A stretch of DNA of 64,000 nucleotides from Isoetes taiwanensis (lineage: Eukaryota > Streptophyta > Lycopodiopsida > Isoetales > Isoetaceae), in assembly GCA_021234155.1 (NCBI GenBank), contig JAJEKV010000020.1:3025275-3089274 (forward strand), in the 5' to 3' direction. The notes beneath the pieces were generated by a model. The model worked only from the letters and a program-made list of their open reading frames with translations. It made no database searches and had not been told where the DNA came from. Shown piece after piece: positions 1-12,066 of the stretch (positions are counted from its first letter, which is position 1; each line of letters starts with the position of its first letter). The translations under genes and the position numbers were made by a program.

Positions 1-76
1 GAAAAAAGGGATCGAGAATAGCAAACAAAGCAAAACGAGACAAAATGGCTGAGGACACAAAATGGAAATAACTGAA

Positions 77-177
77 GGCCCTCAAAGGCACTAATGAGAC
101 ACTAAGAATCTATGACAAAGAGCGAGTATAGGCCCCCATAAGGGCATCCATGAGAACCACTGAGAACATATGAGAAT
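77..177 (+). repeat. Dispersed direct repeat, copy 1 (~100 bp)
   Basis: This block is repeated at 737-838. Shared landmarks, in the same order, are a CCCTC-AAGGCA start, ACTAAGAATC, a GGCCC..AAGGGCATCCA core and a final TTGAGAACATATGAGAA-like end. Copies are offset by about 660 bp and clearly diverged, so the duplication is old. Confidence 0.7.
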
Positions 178-736
178 ATTGAAGTAAAAGAACAAGTAGA
201 GCAACAACAATAAATAGCAAGGACTAAAATTCATGAATGTATACCCACATACATCACTGATCCAAGCGAATTTTCAACGTAGAAACAACGATAGGGACCT
301 TGAGATTCAAGAACAATCCAGAGAACTGGACCAAAGAACCCATTATGGTGAGAGAAAGATGGAGAAAGATGGGTGCTATATGACATCGTCGGAAGAAGCA
401 GAGTGAAGAGAACAACTCGGTGAACAACATGCAAATTTGGTTGACGAGGGTAACCCGATCACTGAGACCAACAAGAATAAAAAAGGCTAAGCAACTGTGT
501 CAACATAGTAAAACGACATAATGATTGGACACCGCCAGGGCAAAAAAGCACTATGATGAGACAAGAGGCGGGCAAAGGAGGGAGTCAAGACAATAGAAGA
601 GCCAAGACATTTCAAGAGATAAAATGAACAAACAAAGAGGAAAGGGACAATATGCAAAATGAAAAAAGAGAGGAATGCGAGATTATAATGAAATGGATGG
701 AATAAGGGAAGGAGCTAAGGCCACAAATGCAAATAA

Positions 737-838
737 AGCCCTCGAAGGCATTCACGAGAAACTAAGAATCAATGGTAAAAGAGAAGAGTATGGGCCCTCA
801 TAAGGGCATCCAAAGAACAATTGAGAACATATGAGAAA
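737..838 (+). repeat. Dispersed direct repeat, copy 2 (~100 bp)
   Basis: Partner of the block at 77-177, with scattered substitutions and small indels. A further short repeat, AAATGAAATGGATGGAGAAATG, links about 911-948 with about 2652-2688, so the region is built from several shuffled repeat pieces. Confidence 0.7.
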
Positions 839-3800
839 CAAGCATGCACTTATCTACCTATACATACATCTAGAAACAAAGCTCAAGAATCTTAGAGCAA
901 AAAAAGGGAAGCAAAGCAAATGAAATGGATGGAGAAATGGGATAAAGAAAAGAGGCACTAGAAAACCGCTCTGAAATGGAAAGGCGAGGGAAATAAACTG
1001 GGCAATCGAACAAACTACAACTGAAAAGACCAGGGAAAAAATACGAGTGAGAGGATGTGCAAGTGAACAAATTACTGCTGAGAAATCATGAGACAAGAAT
1101 GCTAAGAGCAATCAGACAGATGGGACAACTCAGGACAACTCGGACAAGCAGAGCAGTGTAACGACGTATGGAAGCAACTCAAGCACAACCCGGACACCAT
1201 AAGAGCTCAACGAGACAAATGGAACAAAAGTCAACAAAAAGGGAATAATGGACGTCATGTAGTAAAGACAACGAGTAAAGGCAGTGGAAAGAAGCCAATG
1301 AACCAAAAGAATTGAAGGGGCACATGGCTCGGTGGTCATCACAAGTACAAGGAACTAGCCACATAAAGGAATATAAAAGAAATTTGCAACTAAATGTCAC
1401 AAGCACCAATGCAGCAAGAATGCAATAGCTCAACCCATACAAAATACAAACTGAGATATGGCACTGGCAAAAACCATGCATAAATGAGCCAAATGATTCT
1501 AGCAAATACCACCAATTGTAAAACTCCTGCAAAACGATCAAATGCAAGCGACCACCATAAATGGTACCAATAGACCAACGACGGGGAAATCTGAGATCCT
1601 AAGCAAAAAAGGACCACATCTAAGTATGGAAGCAAAGCGCATTAAAAGGACTAATTGCGGTAGAAAATAGACGTTATGGACCACAACCATGTCTACGAGA
1701 TAGAAAGTGTTGAGAATAACCAAAAGCAACCTGGCATGAACTAACATGAATCACCAACTCATAACGAATGCAGCTATGGAAAAGTTCAAGAGTAGAAAAA
1801 ATGCTAGACTATCCCAAATGGAGAAGGTTATATACAAGATACTGGAAATACCTGACTCGCCTGACAACTCGTGCTAAAGTCCTTAGGTCGAGTGCCAAAA
1901 TGTCAACAAAAAGGGGGCAACCGGCATGTGTTGATTAAATACAGGATATAAGTGAGAAATTGCCAAAAATGCAATGAAGCAACTAAAATGCAAAACTGAC
2001 TTGGCGTAAAAAAGCAACATACAAAGTAGTTAGCACCTTGTTGAACTATGTGGACAAAGAGTTGACAACGATCCCCATCAATGCCCCCTAGAGATGGCAG
2101 CACCCCTTCGTAATGACAAGACGAAAAATACCAAGAAGCCAGTCTGACATTGACCCCTCTAGTCGCCAAGTCAAAAAATGATTCTTATCAGCATCTACTC
2201 GAGATGCCCTCCCCAACCAAACCATAGCTCGAATCTCTCCACACCAAGAACCCTGCAACTAAAACCAACGAAGGCTATAAACTGTCAACATTCGCAAAAA
2301 GAGGGAACCATACATGGGCAGGCCACCAAAGGAAAAAACCATCAACTCTGACAAATATACTAATCTAAACATCAACTGGCCCAAGGGAACCTGACAAAAC
2401 CAACATCTAACAACCCTATTTTTACTCACTACGTAACTTACAAAACAAGACGGGGTTCCAAACCTTCAAATCCGAAAGCGAGAGCAAAAAGGACATAAAA
2501 TAGACCACTAAAGAGAGAACCTATCACTCAGACGAACATACTCACTCAAACACGCCAATCACCACTAAAGACTAGTAGGACTAGTCAATTTTAAATGAAG
2601 GTAAACAAGAAATAAGATAGGCGACAAGAAGATACAGCAAGAAAGGAAACAGAAGCAAATGAAATGGATGGAGAAATGTGATTAAGACAAAAGGACCAGA
2701 GCACAACAAATCAGAAGATATCGAGGAATCAAAAACCAAACGAAGGGGACATCGTGAGATACATGGAGTAAGAACAAATAGAGCAATGGGTACCACCAAT
2801 GCAGCCAAGGTTGAATGGGACGAGACATTCATGCAAAAGGGAAGGAAGAAGGAGGGAAAGTCATGAGGTAAGAGGAAGAAGGAATGAATGAAAGAAAGAA
2901 AGAATGAAAGAAAGAAAGGAAGAAAGAAATAGAGCAAGCATCAAGAGTACCAAATGAAACTAAAGGCCGGAGAGAATGGAGAGAAATGAGCCACTTCTAA
3001 CTAAACCAATGAACCATGTAATCGCATAAATAAATTAGTGATGATGGGGAACCCCATAACCTGCAGAAAGAGATCAACAAATTCCAAGAAGAGAACAATG
3101 TAAAATGGACAAACAAATGAGCATCCCTCAACTAAGAAACCTATGATGCCAAGGATGCTACCCTACACTGCAAAGATAGAAATACATGGAATACCCAAGC
3201 AAAGAATTAAACATACGACTGAAGTCACTTTATGCCCAAATGGATGCTCCCACCCTCAAGTCAAACTAAATGAAGGCGGACAAGGAAAAAGATCAGCAAC
3301 AAGGAGTAGATAAGCCGCCAAATGACAACAAACAACCACAACAATTATAGTTAGCCAAATGCAAACCGACTCAAGGAAAAGAACTAAACGACTCCGCAAA
3401 AACGAGCAATGATCCATAATTTATACACCAACGAATACATACAAGTAAGAAAGCAAAAAAGTATGTGGACACATAAGAGGGTCAATCTAGGGACTGCAAC
3501 ATAGAAACTACGAGGTTGGGCATCATAAAAACGACCGCCCTAAAAAACTGAAAAATGAATAAATAACACGCAGGCCATTGATGGAAAAAAAAATGACAAT
3601 ACGACAACTATCCACCCAACTAAAGATTGACCCAAAAAATGAAACCCAATGAAACACGAAAGACAATCCCAAGGTTGAGTCGGAGGCACACCAAACAAAA
3701 GCTGGAAAAAATGCGACCCCAACTCCAAAAATACAACAACACTACAAGCTAAAAGGACGCACCAAACCAAAACAAGCACCGGTAAACCAACCACGAACCC

Positions 3801-4029
3801 CTAGACGACAACGCATCATACATCCAAGCAACACATCGACCAACCGAACAAAAACCAGAAAAGCAACCAAAGAGTACTATGCACCGAACCTAACATGACC
3901 CCTGCAGAAACTAGACATCCAAGGGAACGACAAAGCAAAACAAGGACCGACTCTAGACCCCAAACACCAACGAAAAAGACGCCAGAAACAACAAAGAAAA
4001 AGGAAGAGGGAGGGAAGGGACCAATCTAT

Positions 4030-4372
4030 GCACAAGAACTTTTGTTATGAATGTTTAATAAAATACGCATAATGTTTTTAGCACGAGGTTTAATGTTTGT
4101 AATATAAGGGGGCACAAACGACCTATGTGTGGTGTCAAACAACAAGGGAAAGATGAGACAAGAACTCGACTGACCAATCTTAACACCGAAACATAACCAT
4201 GCACAGGGTTCGACCTATGTAAGGACCTTTTACGATTAATGTTTAATAAATTATGCACAAGATCCTTTGTTATAATGTTTAGAACCCGTGATTTAAGGTT
4301 TATAACATAAGGGGGCATAAACGACCTATGCATAGCGTCAAACAACAAGGGAAAGACGAGGCAAGGACTAGA
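4030..4372 (+). repeat. Diverged tandem duplication, ~200-bp unit
   Basis: Two copies of a unit recur about 200 bp apart. Matching strings include ATGCACAAGA, AATGTTTAATAAA, ATAAGGGGGCA(C/T)AAACGACCTATG at about 4105 and 4307, and TCAAACAACAAGGGAAAGA. No coding potential is evident. Confidence 0.75.
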
Positions 4373-4399
4373 CTGCCAAACTCAACATATGAATTATTC

Positions 4400-5225
4400 T
4401 AACCATACAAATAAGACCCCGGACATAACCAAACCAAGCCCAGGCACAACCTCTAAGAAACACCATAATTCGACCTAAAACAATACAAACATAAAGCTAC
4501 AACTTTTTAAATCTAGAATTAAGGGATATCGGGAGTCGGAAACCCCATGCAATTTATAGCCCAAAAAATTTGGCGGGGAAACCAGACCCCGGTAACCCCA
4601 AAAAGCAAATCAGCACAGGTCATCATGCGGACGAATCAACGACGACCGACCTCAGATCGATCTGCCCAGATAGCCAATCCCATGTCGATTTTTTCAGTTG
4701 GGTGATGCTAGGGCAGTCGGATGGGTTAGATGCGAGAGAGGCGGGGGCTTGTGATGAAAAAAGAAAGGCAAGACAAAGCGAGAGGTTATAGGCTGGCTAG
4801 GGCACGAAGCGAAAGAGCATGATCTTTGGAAAAAAAAATATATCATAATCGGGCGAAAGCGGGCGACCACAAACATGCACATCCGAGCGAAAAGCATCTG
4901 GGAAAAAACATATTTTAACTGTGGCAGAGAGCGAGGCGACCACCAACATGCACAGACGAGAGGAACAGAGAGCAAGTAAGATTTCACTTTCATTCAGGAT
5001 CGGTTTTTCAAGAAGCACCATCGATTCCATGAGGAAGCGATCATAACTTGAGCCCAATCCACCGACCACAACCAAGGGACCAGATTGCACACAGAGCCAA
5101 AACCTCTCGGTCGAAATTAAAATGATCAATCACAACAAACACGGAGAAGCGAGACGCAATAATTGAGTAGAAGAAATCGAGCGGGGCCACAATGCTAACA
5201 ACACAAATCCAAAGAACGTCCACAT
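4400..5225. other. No gene seen; minor 70-bp duplication
   Basis: No gene is recognised. A short two-copy repeat is visible: GGCGACCACAAACATGCACA near 4863 and a GGCGACCACCAACATGCACA variant near 4933. Open frames here are short and unlike any family I know. Confidence 0.5.
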
Positions 5226-5527
5226 ATGAATGCGGCGGCACCACGAGGATATCATTGGAAAAGCATCTTTGAGATCAAAAGCAAAAAGATCTAGAACGAA
5301 TTAACATCAAAGGTGAGAGCCCGCGGATGAATGCAGCACACCACGCAGGCGATATCATTGGAAAAGCATCTTTGAGATCAAAAGTAAAAAGATCTAGAAC
5401 GGAATTAGCATCAAAGGTGAGAGCCACACATGAATGCAGCAGCACCACAGAGGATATCATTGGAAAAGCATGCTGAGATCAAAAGCAAAAGATCTAGAAC
5501 AGAATTAGCATCAAAGGTAAGAGCCAA
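5226..5527 (+). repeat. Tandem repeat, three copies of ~102 bp
   Basis: The string GATATCATTGGAAAAGCAT recurs at 5248, 5351 and 5453, giving periods of 103 and 102 bp. Each is followed by GAGATCAAAAG, AGATCTAGAAC and GCATCAAAGGT(G/A)AGAGCC. Copies differ by a few substitutions and small indels. Function unknown. Confidence 0.9.
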
Positions 5528-5665
5528 GCCATGACACAATTATGTTCTGGGACCAGATCCTCAGGTAGCACCATCGATCCTAAAGCGCAAGTGCCCCCAG
5601 ACCAATCCATCCTATGCATAATCAAGAAGCAGCACCAGTGTAGGAATCAATGTAGGGAAAACTCC

Positions 5666-5873
5666 GTACAACAACAAGATTCAGCTCATAGGAAACGCTG
5701 ATGAGGAATGTAGAAAGACACAAGGCTTTTATGGGAGAAAAGGCCAAAGAAAGCCTGTGCTATAGCAGGCTTTTGCCAAAGAAAGCTTGGATCCAAAGCA
5801 GAGCTGGCGCCAAAACTGGCGTCCCTTTCCCTAGAATGATGGTTCTCTTCTATATAAGAAGAGAACCATTGCA
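5666..5873 (+). repeat. Direct repeat of ~208 bp, copy 1
   Basis: This block is repeated at 6337-6545 with few differences. It runs from GTACAACAACAAGATTCAGC through a GCTGGCGCCAAAACTGGCGTC stretch to the inverted-repeat core TGGTTCTCTTCT / AGAAGAGAACCA. In this copy the outer right arm of the foldback is absent; the sequence departs after ACCATTGCA. Confidence 0.9.
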
Positions 5874-5895
5874 AACGTGGGAGCAGTAGCCATTC

Positions 5896-6240
5896 TACGG
5901 ATAGGGATCCCCGGAAACCACGAGGCTACGCCGAGATAGGGAAATCTAGGCTCGACCCAGATGCATAAAGAAAGCAGGTTCATGCATATCAGTGAGCTCC
6001 AAACTGCAAGACCGAACCATATGCGATTATCAAATGTGTTAGAAGCCATTCACGGGCCAAAAGTCAGCAAACTATGAAGTCGGAATAGAAATACAAGAGC
6101 ATAATATTGCAAATTGAAGAGATGATCCATAATGATCCTCGGAAGCCACGGGGCTACGCCGAGATAAGAAAAATATATATGTATATATGTAGGCCCGACC
6201 CAGGGGGGCTTCCCCTTGGTGCCCTCCAGAAGCGCCATGT
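5896..6240 (+). repeat. Diverged repeat pair around GGCTACGCCGAGATA
   Basis: Two related stretches share CGGAA(A/G)CCACG(A/G)GGCTACGCCGAGATA followed by GGC(T/C)CGACCCAG, one near 5910 and the other near 6140. The second carries a short TATATATG expansion. Together with the 208-bp repeat this suggests a larger duplicated unit of about 670 bp. Confidence 0.6.
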
Positions 6241-6336
6241 GCTACGCTGGGAAAAAATGCAAAAGCCCATCGGCCAACACTGAACAAAAAGTAAAACCCA
6301 TATAGGAGAGTGAGAGGTGGGAGGGGGGGGAACTCA

Positions 6337-6545
6337 GTACAACAACAAGATTCAGCTCAGAGGAAACGCCGATGAGGAATGTAGGAAGACACAAGGCTTT
6401 TATGGGAGAAAAGGCCAAAGAAAGCCTGCGCTATAGCAGGCTTGTGCCAAAGAAAGCTTGGATCCAAAAGCAGAGCTGGCGCCAAAACTGGCGTCCCTTT
6501 CCCTAGAATGATGGTTCTCTTCTATATAAGAAGAGAACCATTGCA
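6337..6545 (+). repeat. Direct repeat of ~208 bp, copy 2
   Basis: Near-identical to 5666-5873. Here the block runs directly into TTCTAGGGAAAGG, which completes a foldback and also forms the left arm of the palindrome split by the retrotransposon array. Confidence 0.9.
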
Positions 6546-6558
6546 TTCTAGGGAAAGG
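6496..6558. repeat. 63-bp foldback with TATA-like loop
   Basis: The outer arm CCTTTCCCTAGAATG (6496-6510) is the reverse complement of CATTCTAGGGAAAGG (6544-6558). The inner arm ATGGTTCTCTTCT (6511-6523) pairs with AGAAGAGAACCAT (6529-6541). The loop is five bases and two bases are unpaired. It would form a strong hairpin in DNA or RNA. Confidence 0.9.
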
Positions 6559-6561
6559 TCC
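6546..6561. repeat. Left fragment of an interrupted 80-bp palindrome, with target site
   Basis: TTCTAGGGAAAGGTCC here is the reverse complement of GGACCTTTCCCTAGAA at 15964-15979. If the retrotransposon array and one target-site copy (15911-15915) are ignored, 6546-6561 abuts 15916 and the joined 80 bases are a perfect palindrome. The last five bases (GGTCC, 6557-6561) are the left target-site duplication. Confidence 0.85.
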
Positions 6562-8233
6562 TGTGACGGGCCTGGCCAGTTAACCTTTATGGTAACTGGA
6601 GATCCCATCAATCTCGACCATTGGATCTACTTAAGCTTAAAAACTTAAGAAATTAACTCATGCATCTGCAACAATAACACTTAGGTAAAGAATTTAATCT
6701 TTGTACATATTCTAAGGTTCCAAACATGTACTTGCCCATTACTCAGCAATATCCCCGCACACTATGAATGATCTTAATAATTGTAACTTCAAGCCCATAT
6801 ATAATAATAATAATAGTAATAATAATCAAGTTTATTGAATAGCAATCCACACACTTCCACTCTCGCCTTTCCGAAGCTTGGCTACTTTCCGGAGCATCTC
6901 ACACCTCTGCTTACACCATCAACCACGGGGTTAGTCACATGGACTAAGTGGGGATCGGGGATCTAGGATATATCTTAAAACAATCACCACAAAGCCTTAA
7001 CTTAGATCAATAACTTAGCCTTCACGTGTAGCCTCGCCCACGCAACCTAGGTTACTTAGTCCAACAAGCATAATCACAATGCATAATTACACCAAGCATG
7101 ACCATTGCAACTTAATTCCAACATTAAAACACATATACAATAACCAAGCAATCATAGCATCAACATTGCAACCAATATTCCTCACGGGTGCGAGCAAGGT
7201 CAACTTCGGTACGTCGGGCCGGTGACATAGAGGCGGGGTAACCACGTGTGTACACACCCATCCACGCTGCGTCCAGCATTGGAGGACCACTTAACTGTGC
7301 ATGACGTTGTACCATATGGTACCAACGCCCGATGTTCAAATAATACCATAGCACTGTGCAATAACCACGAGTCTAGACCATCGCACCTAGACTCCGGCCC
7401 CAGAGGTCTATATCAAAGAATTATACTACACATAGATCACAATACTATGAATTCCACCCAATATCAATTAGGCACATTTCCATATCAAATTTACCTTAGA
7501 AATTCCATAATTTACACCTCATGCAACAAAGGAAATCCTCATATAAACATTACTATCTCTACCATGCAACATGCAATGCAGTGCTTAAGCAAAATACAAC
7601 CTTCACTAATATCTTATTACTTTTAACTAGATCAACTTCCTTCAAATTACTACTTATAACCTTAATGACGGTGGCTTCCATAACCCTGCTAACTAGTTTA
7701 TTGAATTGGTTAATATGCTCGCTATCCATTAACCATGCATGCCTATTCTATTCTATTCATGACCATGCTCATATGATTTAACTCCAAGTTTATACTACGT
7801 TCAAAGCAATCATTATTAAATCAACACAGCTATACAAACACTAGAAAACCCCAGGTGTAAGGCTTGATCCCCACGGAATCCCGCTTTTGCTTCCTCCTGC
7901 TCCCAAAGAACGCCTCCCAGATCTCTGCACACAACTCGCTCCTTCAACAATCCATCTGCAATCTATCTCCTTCCAAATGCTTCACCATCACATAAAAGAC
8001 TTCTTTCCCCATGGAAAACTCCTTCCCCCTAAGAAATCAAGAATAATATTGTTGCACTTATATAACCTAGCAATGCCCTTGCATGCATGCATGCATACAC
8101 TTGCATGCATGGACACATTGCATGCATGTATTCCTAGCACATAATCATTTATTTTACCTTGAAAATGCACTCTTATATAATGGCAACGTTACTTACATCT
8201 CAATGTTGGTGCTAGGTTGCTAGGTCCGTTCTG
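6562..8233 (-). repeat. LTR A (3' LTR of the leftmost unit)
   Basis: Runs from TGTGACGGG to about AGGTCCGTT. It is nearly identical to 10394-12066 and 14238-15910. It carries an (ATA)n-like patch near 6800 and a cluster of ATGCATGC near 8087. It differs from LTRs B and C in small clusters, for example around 7180-7225 and 7870-7915. The right end is placed by analogy with LTR C and is uncertain by a few bases. Confidence 0.85.
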
Positions 8234-8252
8234 ATCTCTCCTCCAAAAATTC
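8231..8252 (-). other. Candidate polypurine tract
   Basis: Read on the minus strand the stretch just before LTR A is TTTTTGGAGGAGAGATCAG, the purine-rich tract expected to prime plus-strand synthesis immediately upstream of a 3' LTR. The equivalent in the second unit lies at about 12063-12086. Confidence 0.6.
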
Positions 8253-10393
8253 AACCCATGTCCTCATGGGTGCATCTTAGAACACTCATGAAAAATCTAG
8301 TTTGTATCTCCCTTTGTGACATCTTCATTGGAACAAACTCAACCATTGATCTAAAAAATTTTTTTTTTATAGTCTGCCTCCTTAATTACTCGGGTCTCTT
8401 CCCTTTATGCTTTCACATCTTAATCCTCAATTCAACATACTCCCAAATGAATACAATTTTGTCCCTTAGAACTGACCCATCCTTGTCAAACACAATTGCT
8501 TAGCCTTCCAATCCAAGATGATGCATCTCCAAACTTGAAAATTCAAAGCTAGCTTCATACAAGTAATTTAAGCTAAAGGAAAGATACATATTAGATAGCT
8601 CCAATGCACGACCCTTCTAACTTTCAATTTAACATACCGCCAAGTCTAGAACTAACTCAAATATTATGAGTATACTACATATCCAATTCAATATAATAAA
8701 CATAATGCAGTTAACGCAACTTTTCATAAAGAAGGTACGTGCCATAGAAAAAAAACCCACCATTCCAAAGAGATACTCAGGTCGAACTAGATATGTAATC
8801 TCTTGAGACTTCTTGGGTGGCCAAATCCAAAAAGTAACAAGCAAAATGCATAATCAAGTCCCCCAGTCTGGGTATCTTATAGCTAGGTAACATACTTAAG
8901 TTGATACAAGGGATCCCATAAGAATTATAACCCATGGTACAGAGAATTCCTCTACGAGTTCATCCAATGACATTGAAGTATCCTAGGCTATACACTTGGC
9001 CTCTATATTTAGCCTACTTCCATACATATTACCCCATCACACTGGTTAGTCTTTCAACAAGATTTTATAGGCATCAATTGCCATGAATCTCTTACTTCAT
9101 GTATTTCGTTCACAACTTCAATCCTTTGACTGCATCTTTAATCAAATAATGCAATCACCATCCCTCCATTAATTTACAATCACTTCTAGCATGCCAAATA
9201 ATTACAATACATGGAAGCACCATTACTAGATGTGCTTACAACTCTTTTATTACATTCCAAGATTTTCAAAAATGGCACTTCCCCATGTCTATACATTCCC
9301 CTCTGCCTTTATCTCATGTCTGGGCCTTATCTGACAACTCTTTCGTTCAATTTCATGGTTCACCTACTACCACGATTAAATATGTTATTCCTCTATTCAT
9401 CGTCTTCTTCTTCCTTATCCATAAGATAGATAACATTGTTCAATCTTGGCCAATCAATTCTTCAATCTGCCATAATTTAAGTGTATATCATTCTCTAAAT
9501 ATAAATGCGTAACCTGACCACTTTGTTCCATTAAGCGCTTTCTTATACTTCAAGAAGTTTTTTCAAGGCCAAGAACTTTTTCAAGGCTATCACCGACTAT
9601 TCTAGCCATAACCCTAAGGCCAACAACTTTATAGACCTCAAGTAGGACCATGATGTAACCACGACATTTCCTTCTATGTCACACATCTGCTATTTACACA
9701 TGAGCTTCAATCTGACTATCATGCCAATCTTATTTTATAACCATATCTAAGCTTTCTCAAAACTTGTCTTACAACCACCGTGTTGTAACCTTATCCAACC
9801 ATAGCCTGAATGCTATCAACTTAGCAACTTATTGTTATTTTACCACTAGATAGCAATATATAGATGCTGCCTGGTTTTCTCAATTTTTAGCTTCAAAAGG
9901 ATGCACCTAACATCACATCAAGAATCTTATTCATCCGATATGGTGAGATAAACCTTCCCTGAATATCATAGGCATTATATATCATGCACTGCTTATTCTA
10001 AATTTTTCTTGCCACCAGAGTATGCTACTACGAGATCACATCTACATTATAAGAAGTGGTTACCAAAGTGAAACGCAATACCTGTAACTTAATCTCCCTC
10101 AAGCATCACTTCCATGCTATGCGCACATTGGCAATCCTAAATCAAAGTTAGCCCCTTGATGAAGTACATTTTTCTAGCTTATCTGCTTTGCAGGATAGAA
10201 AATCAACCAAGATTATAGAAATACCATGTAATCAATTTCACATACCTTCATAAAACAATTTGTCACGCCTCCTCTAAGGCCATCATCTCCACATATATTC
10301 AATTGAATACTATTAGCATAATCCAACAACCTCAACTTGAATCTAGACTTTGCTATCATACATCCAAGGATCCAACTATGCTCTGATACCAAC
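8234..10393 (-). mobile_element. Internal region 1 of the non-autonomous element
   Basis: About 2.16 kb between LTRs A and B. The longest open frames are under 110 codons, overlap one another, and show no retroelement domain. The second internal copy (12067-14237) keeps the same short frames only because the sequences are similar. I find nothing else in it. Confidence 0.75.
10380..10391 (-). other. Primer-binding site, initiator Met tRNA
   Basis: The plus strand reads GCTCTGATACCA, whose complement TGGTATCAGAGC matches the 3' end of plant initiator methionine tRNA. It lies two bases from LTR B, which fixes the orientation of the element as minus. Confidence 0.92.
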
Positions 10394-12066
10394 TGTGACG
10401 GGCCTGGCCAGTTAACCTTTATGGTAACTGGAGATCCCATCAATCTCGACCATTGGATCTACTTAAGCTTAAAAACTTAAGAAATTAACTCATGCATCTG
10501 CAACAATAACACTTAGGTAAAGAATTTAATCTTTGTACATATTCTAAGGTTCCAAACATGTACTTGCCCATTACTCAGCAATATCCCCGCACACTATGAA
10601 TGATCTTAATAATTGTAACTTCAAGCCCATATATAATAATAATAATAGTAATAATAATCAAGTTTATTGAATAGCAATCCACACACTTCCACTCTCGCCT
10701 TTCCGAAGCTTGGCTACTTTCCGGAGCATCTCACACCTCTGCTTACACCATCAACCACGGGGTTAGTCACATGGACTAAGTGGGGATCGGGGATCTAGGA
10801 TATATCTTAAAACAATCACCACAAAGCCTTAACTTAGATCAATAACTTAGCCTTACCGTAGCCTCGCCCCTGCAACCTAGGTTACTTAGTCCAACAAGCA
10901 TAATCACAATGCATAATTACACCAAGCATGACCATTGCAACTTAATTCCAACATTAAAAACACATATACAATAACCAAGCAATCATAGCATCAACATTGC
11001 AACCAATATTCCTCTGGGTCTGAGCAAGGTCAACTCGGCTGATCAGGCCAGTGACATAGAGGCGGGGTAACCACGTGTGTACACACCCATCCACGCTGCG
11101 TCCAGCATTGGAGGACCACTTAACTGTGCATGACGTTGTACCATATGGTACCAACGCCCGATGTTCAAATAATACCATAGCATTGTGCAATAACCGCGAG
11201 TCTAGACCATCGCACCTAGACTCCGGCCCCAGAGGTCTATATCAAAGAATTATACTACACATAGATCACAATACTATGAATTCCACCCAATATCAATTAG
11301 GCACATTTCCATATCAAATTTACCTTAGAAATTCCATAATTTACACCTCATGCAACAAAGGAAATCCTCATATAAACATTACTATCTCTACCATGCAACA
11401 TGCAATGCCCTAATGCTTAAGCAAAATACAACCTTCACTAATATCTTATTACTTTTAACTAGATCAACTTCCTTCAAATTACTACTTATAACCTTAATGA
11501 CGGTGGCTTCCATAACCCTGCTAACTAGTTTATTGAATTGGTTAATATGCTCGCTATCCATTAACCATGCATGCCTATTCTATTCTATTCATGACCATGC
11601 TCATATGATTTAACTCCAAGTTTATACTACGTTCAAAGCAATCATTATTAAATCAACACAGCTATACAAACACTAGAAAACCCCAGGTGTAAGGCTTGAT
11701 CCCCACCTGGAATCCCGCTTGCTTCCTCTGTGCTCCCAGCAACGCTCCCAGATCTCTGCACACAACTCGCTCCTTCAACAATCCATCTGCAATCTATCTC
11801 CTTCCAAATGCTTCACCATCACATAAAAGACTTCTTTCCCCATGGAAAACTCCTTCCCCCCCTAAGAAATCAAGAATAATATTGTTGCACTTATATAACC
11901 TAGCAATGCCCTTGCATGCATGCATGCATACACTGCATGCATGGACACATTGCATGCATGTATTCCTAGCACATAATCATTTATTTTACCTTGAAAATGC
12001 ACTCTTATATAATGGCAACGTTACTTACATCTCAATGTTGGTGCTAGGTTGCTAGGTCCGTTCTCT
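10394..12066 (-). repeat. LTR B (shared middle LTR)
   Basis: Second LTR copy, starting TGTGACGGG. It acts as 5' LTR of the left unit and 3' LTR of the right unit. Several variants are shared with LTR C but not LTR A, for example near 11010-11055 and 11700-11750. Confidence 0.88.

Larger units (their letters stand above)
1..3980. other. Gene-free T-poor, A/G-rich repeat region
   Basis: No gene is recognised in about 4 kb. Read on the plus strand T is visibly the rarest base and A the commonest, so the minus strand yields many spurious F/S/L-rich open frames with no family resemblance. Diverged repeats occur inside it, including recurrent GTCAACAAAAAGGG-type strings near 1229 and 1901 that could be remnants of retrotransposon ends. 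I read it as an old decayed repeat block. The boundary near 3,980 is approximate. Confidence 0.6.

Noticed and set aside
854-3794. Many F/L/S-rich minus-strand frames suggesting membrane proteins
   Set aside because: They arise from the T-poor plus-strand composition; overlapping frames, no family similarity, no promoter or splice structure.
7246-7626. 126-codon plus-strand frame recurring at 11075 and 14921 as a conserved protein
   Set aside because: Recurrence is explained by the three LTR copies; the frame has no family resemblance and differs by indels between copies.
9211-9512. Frames of 72-106 codons in both internal regions as element proteins
   Set aside because: They overlap each other in different frames and carry no gag, protease, RT or integrase motif.
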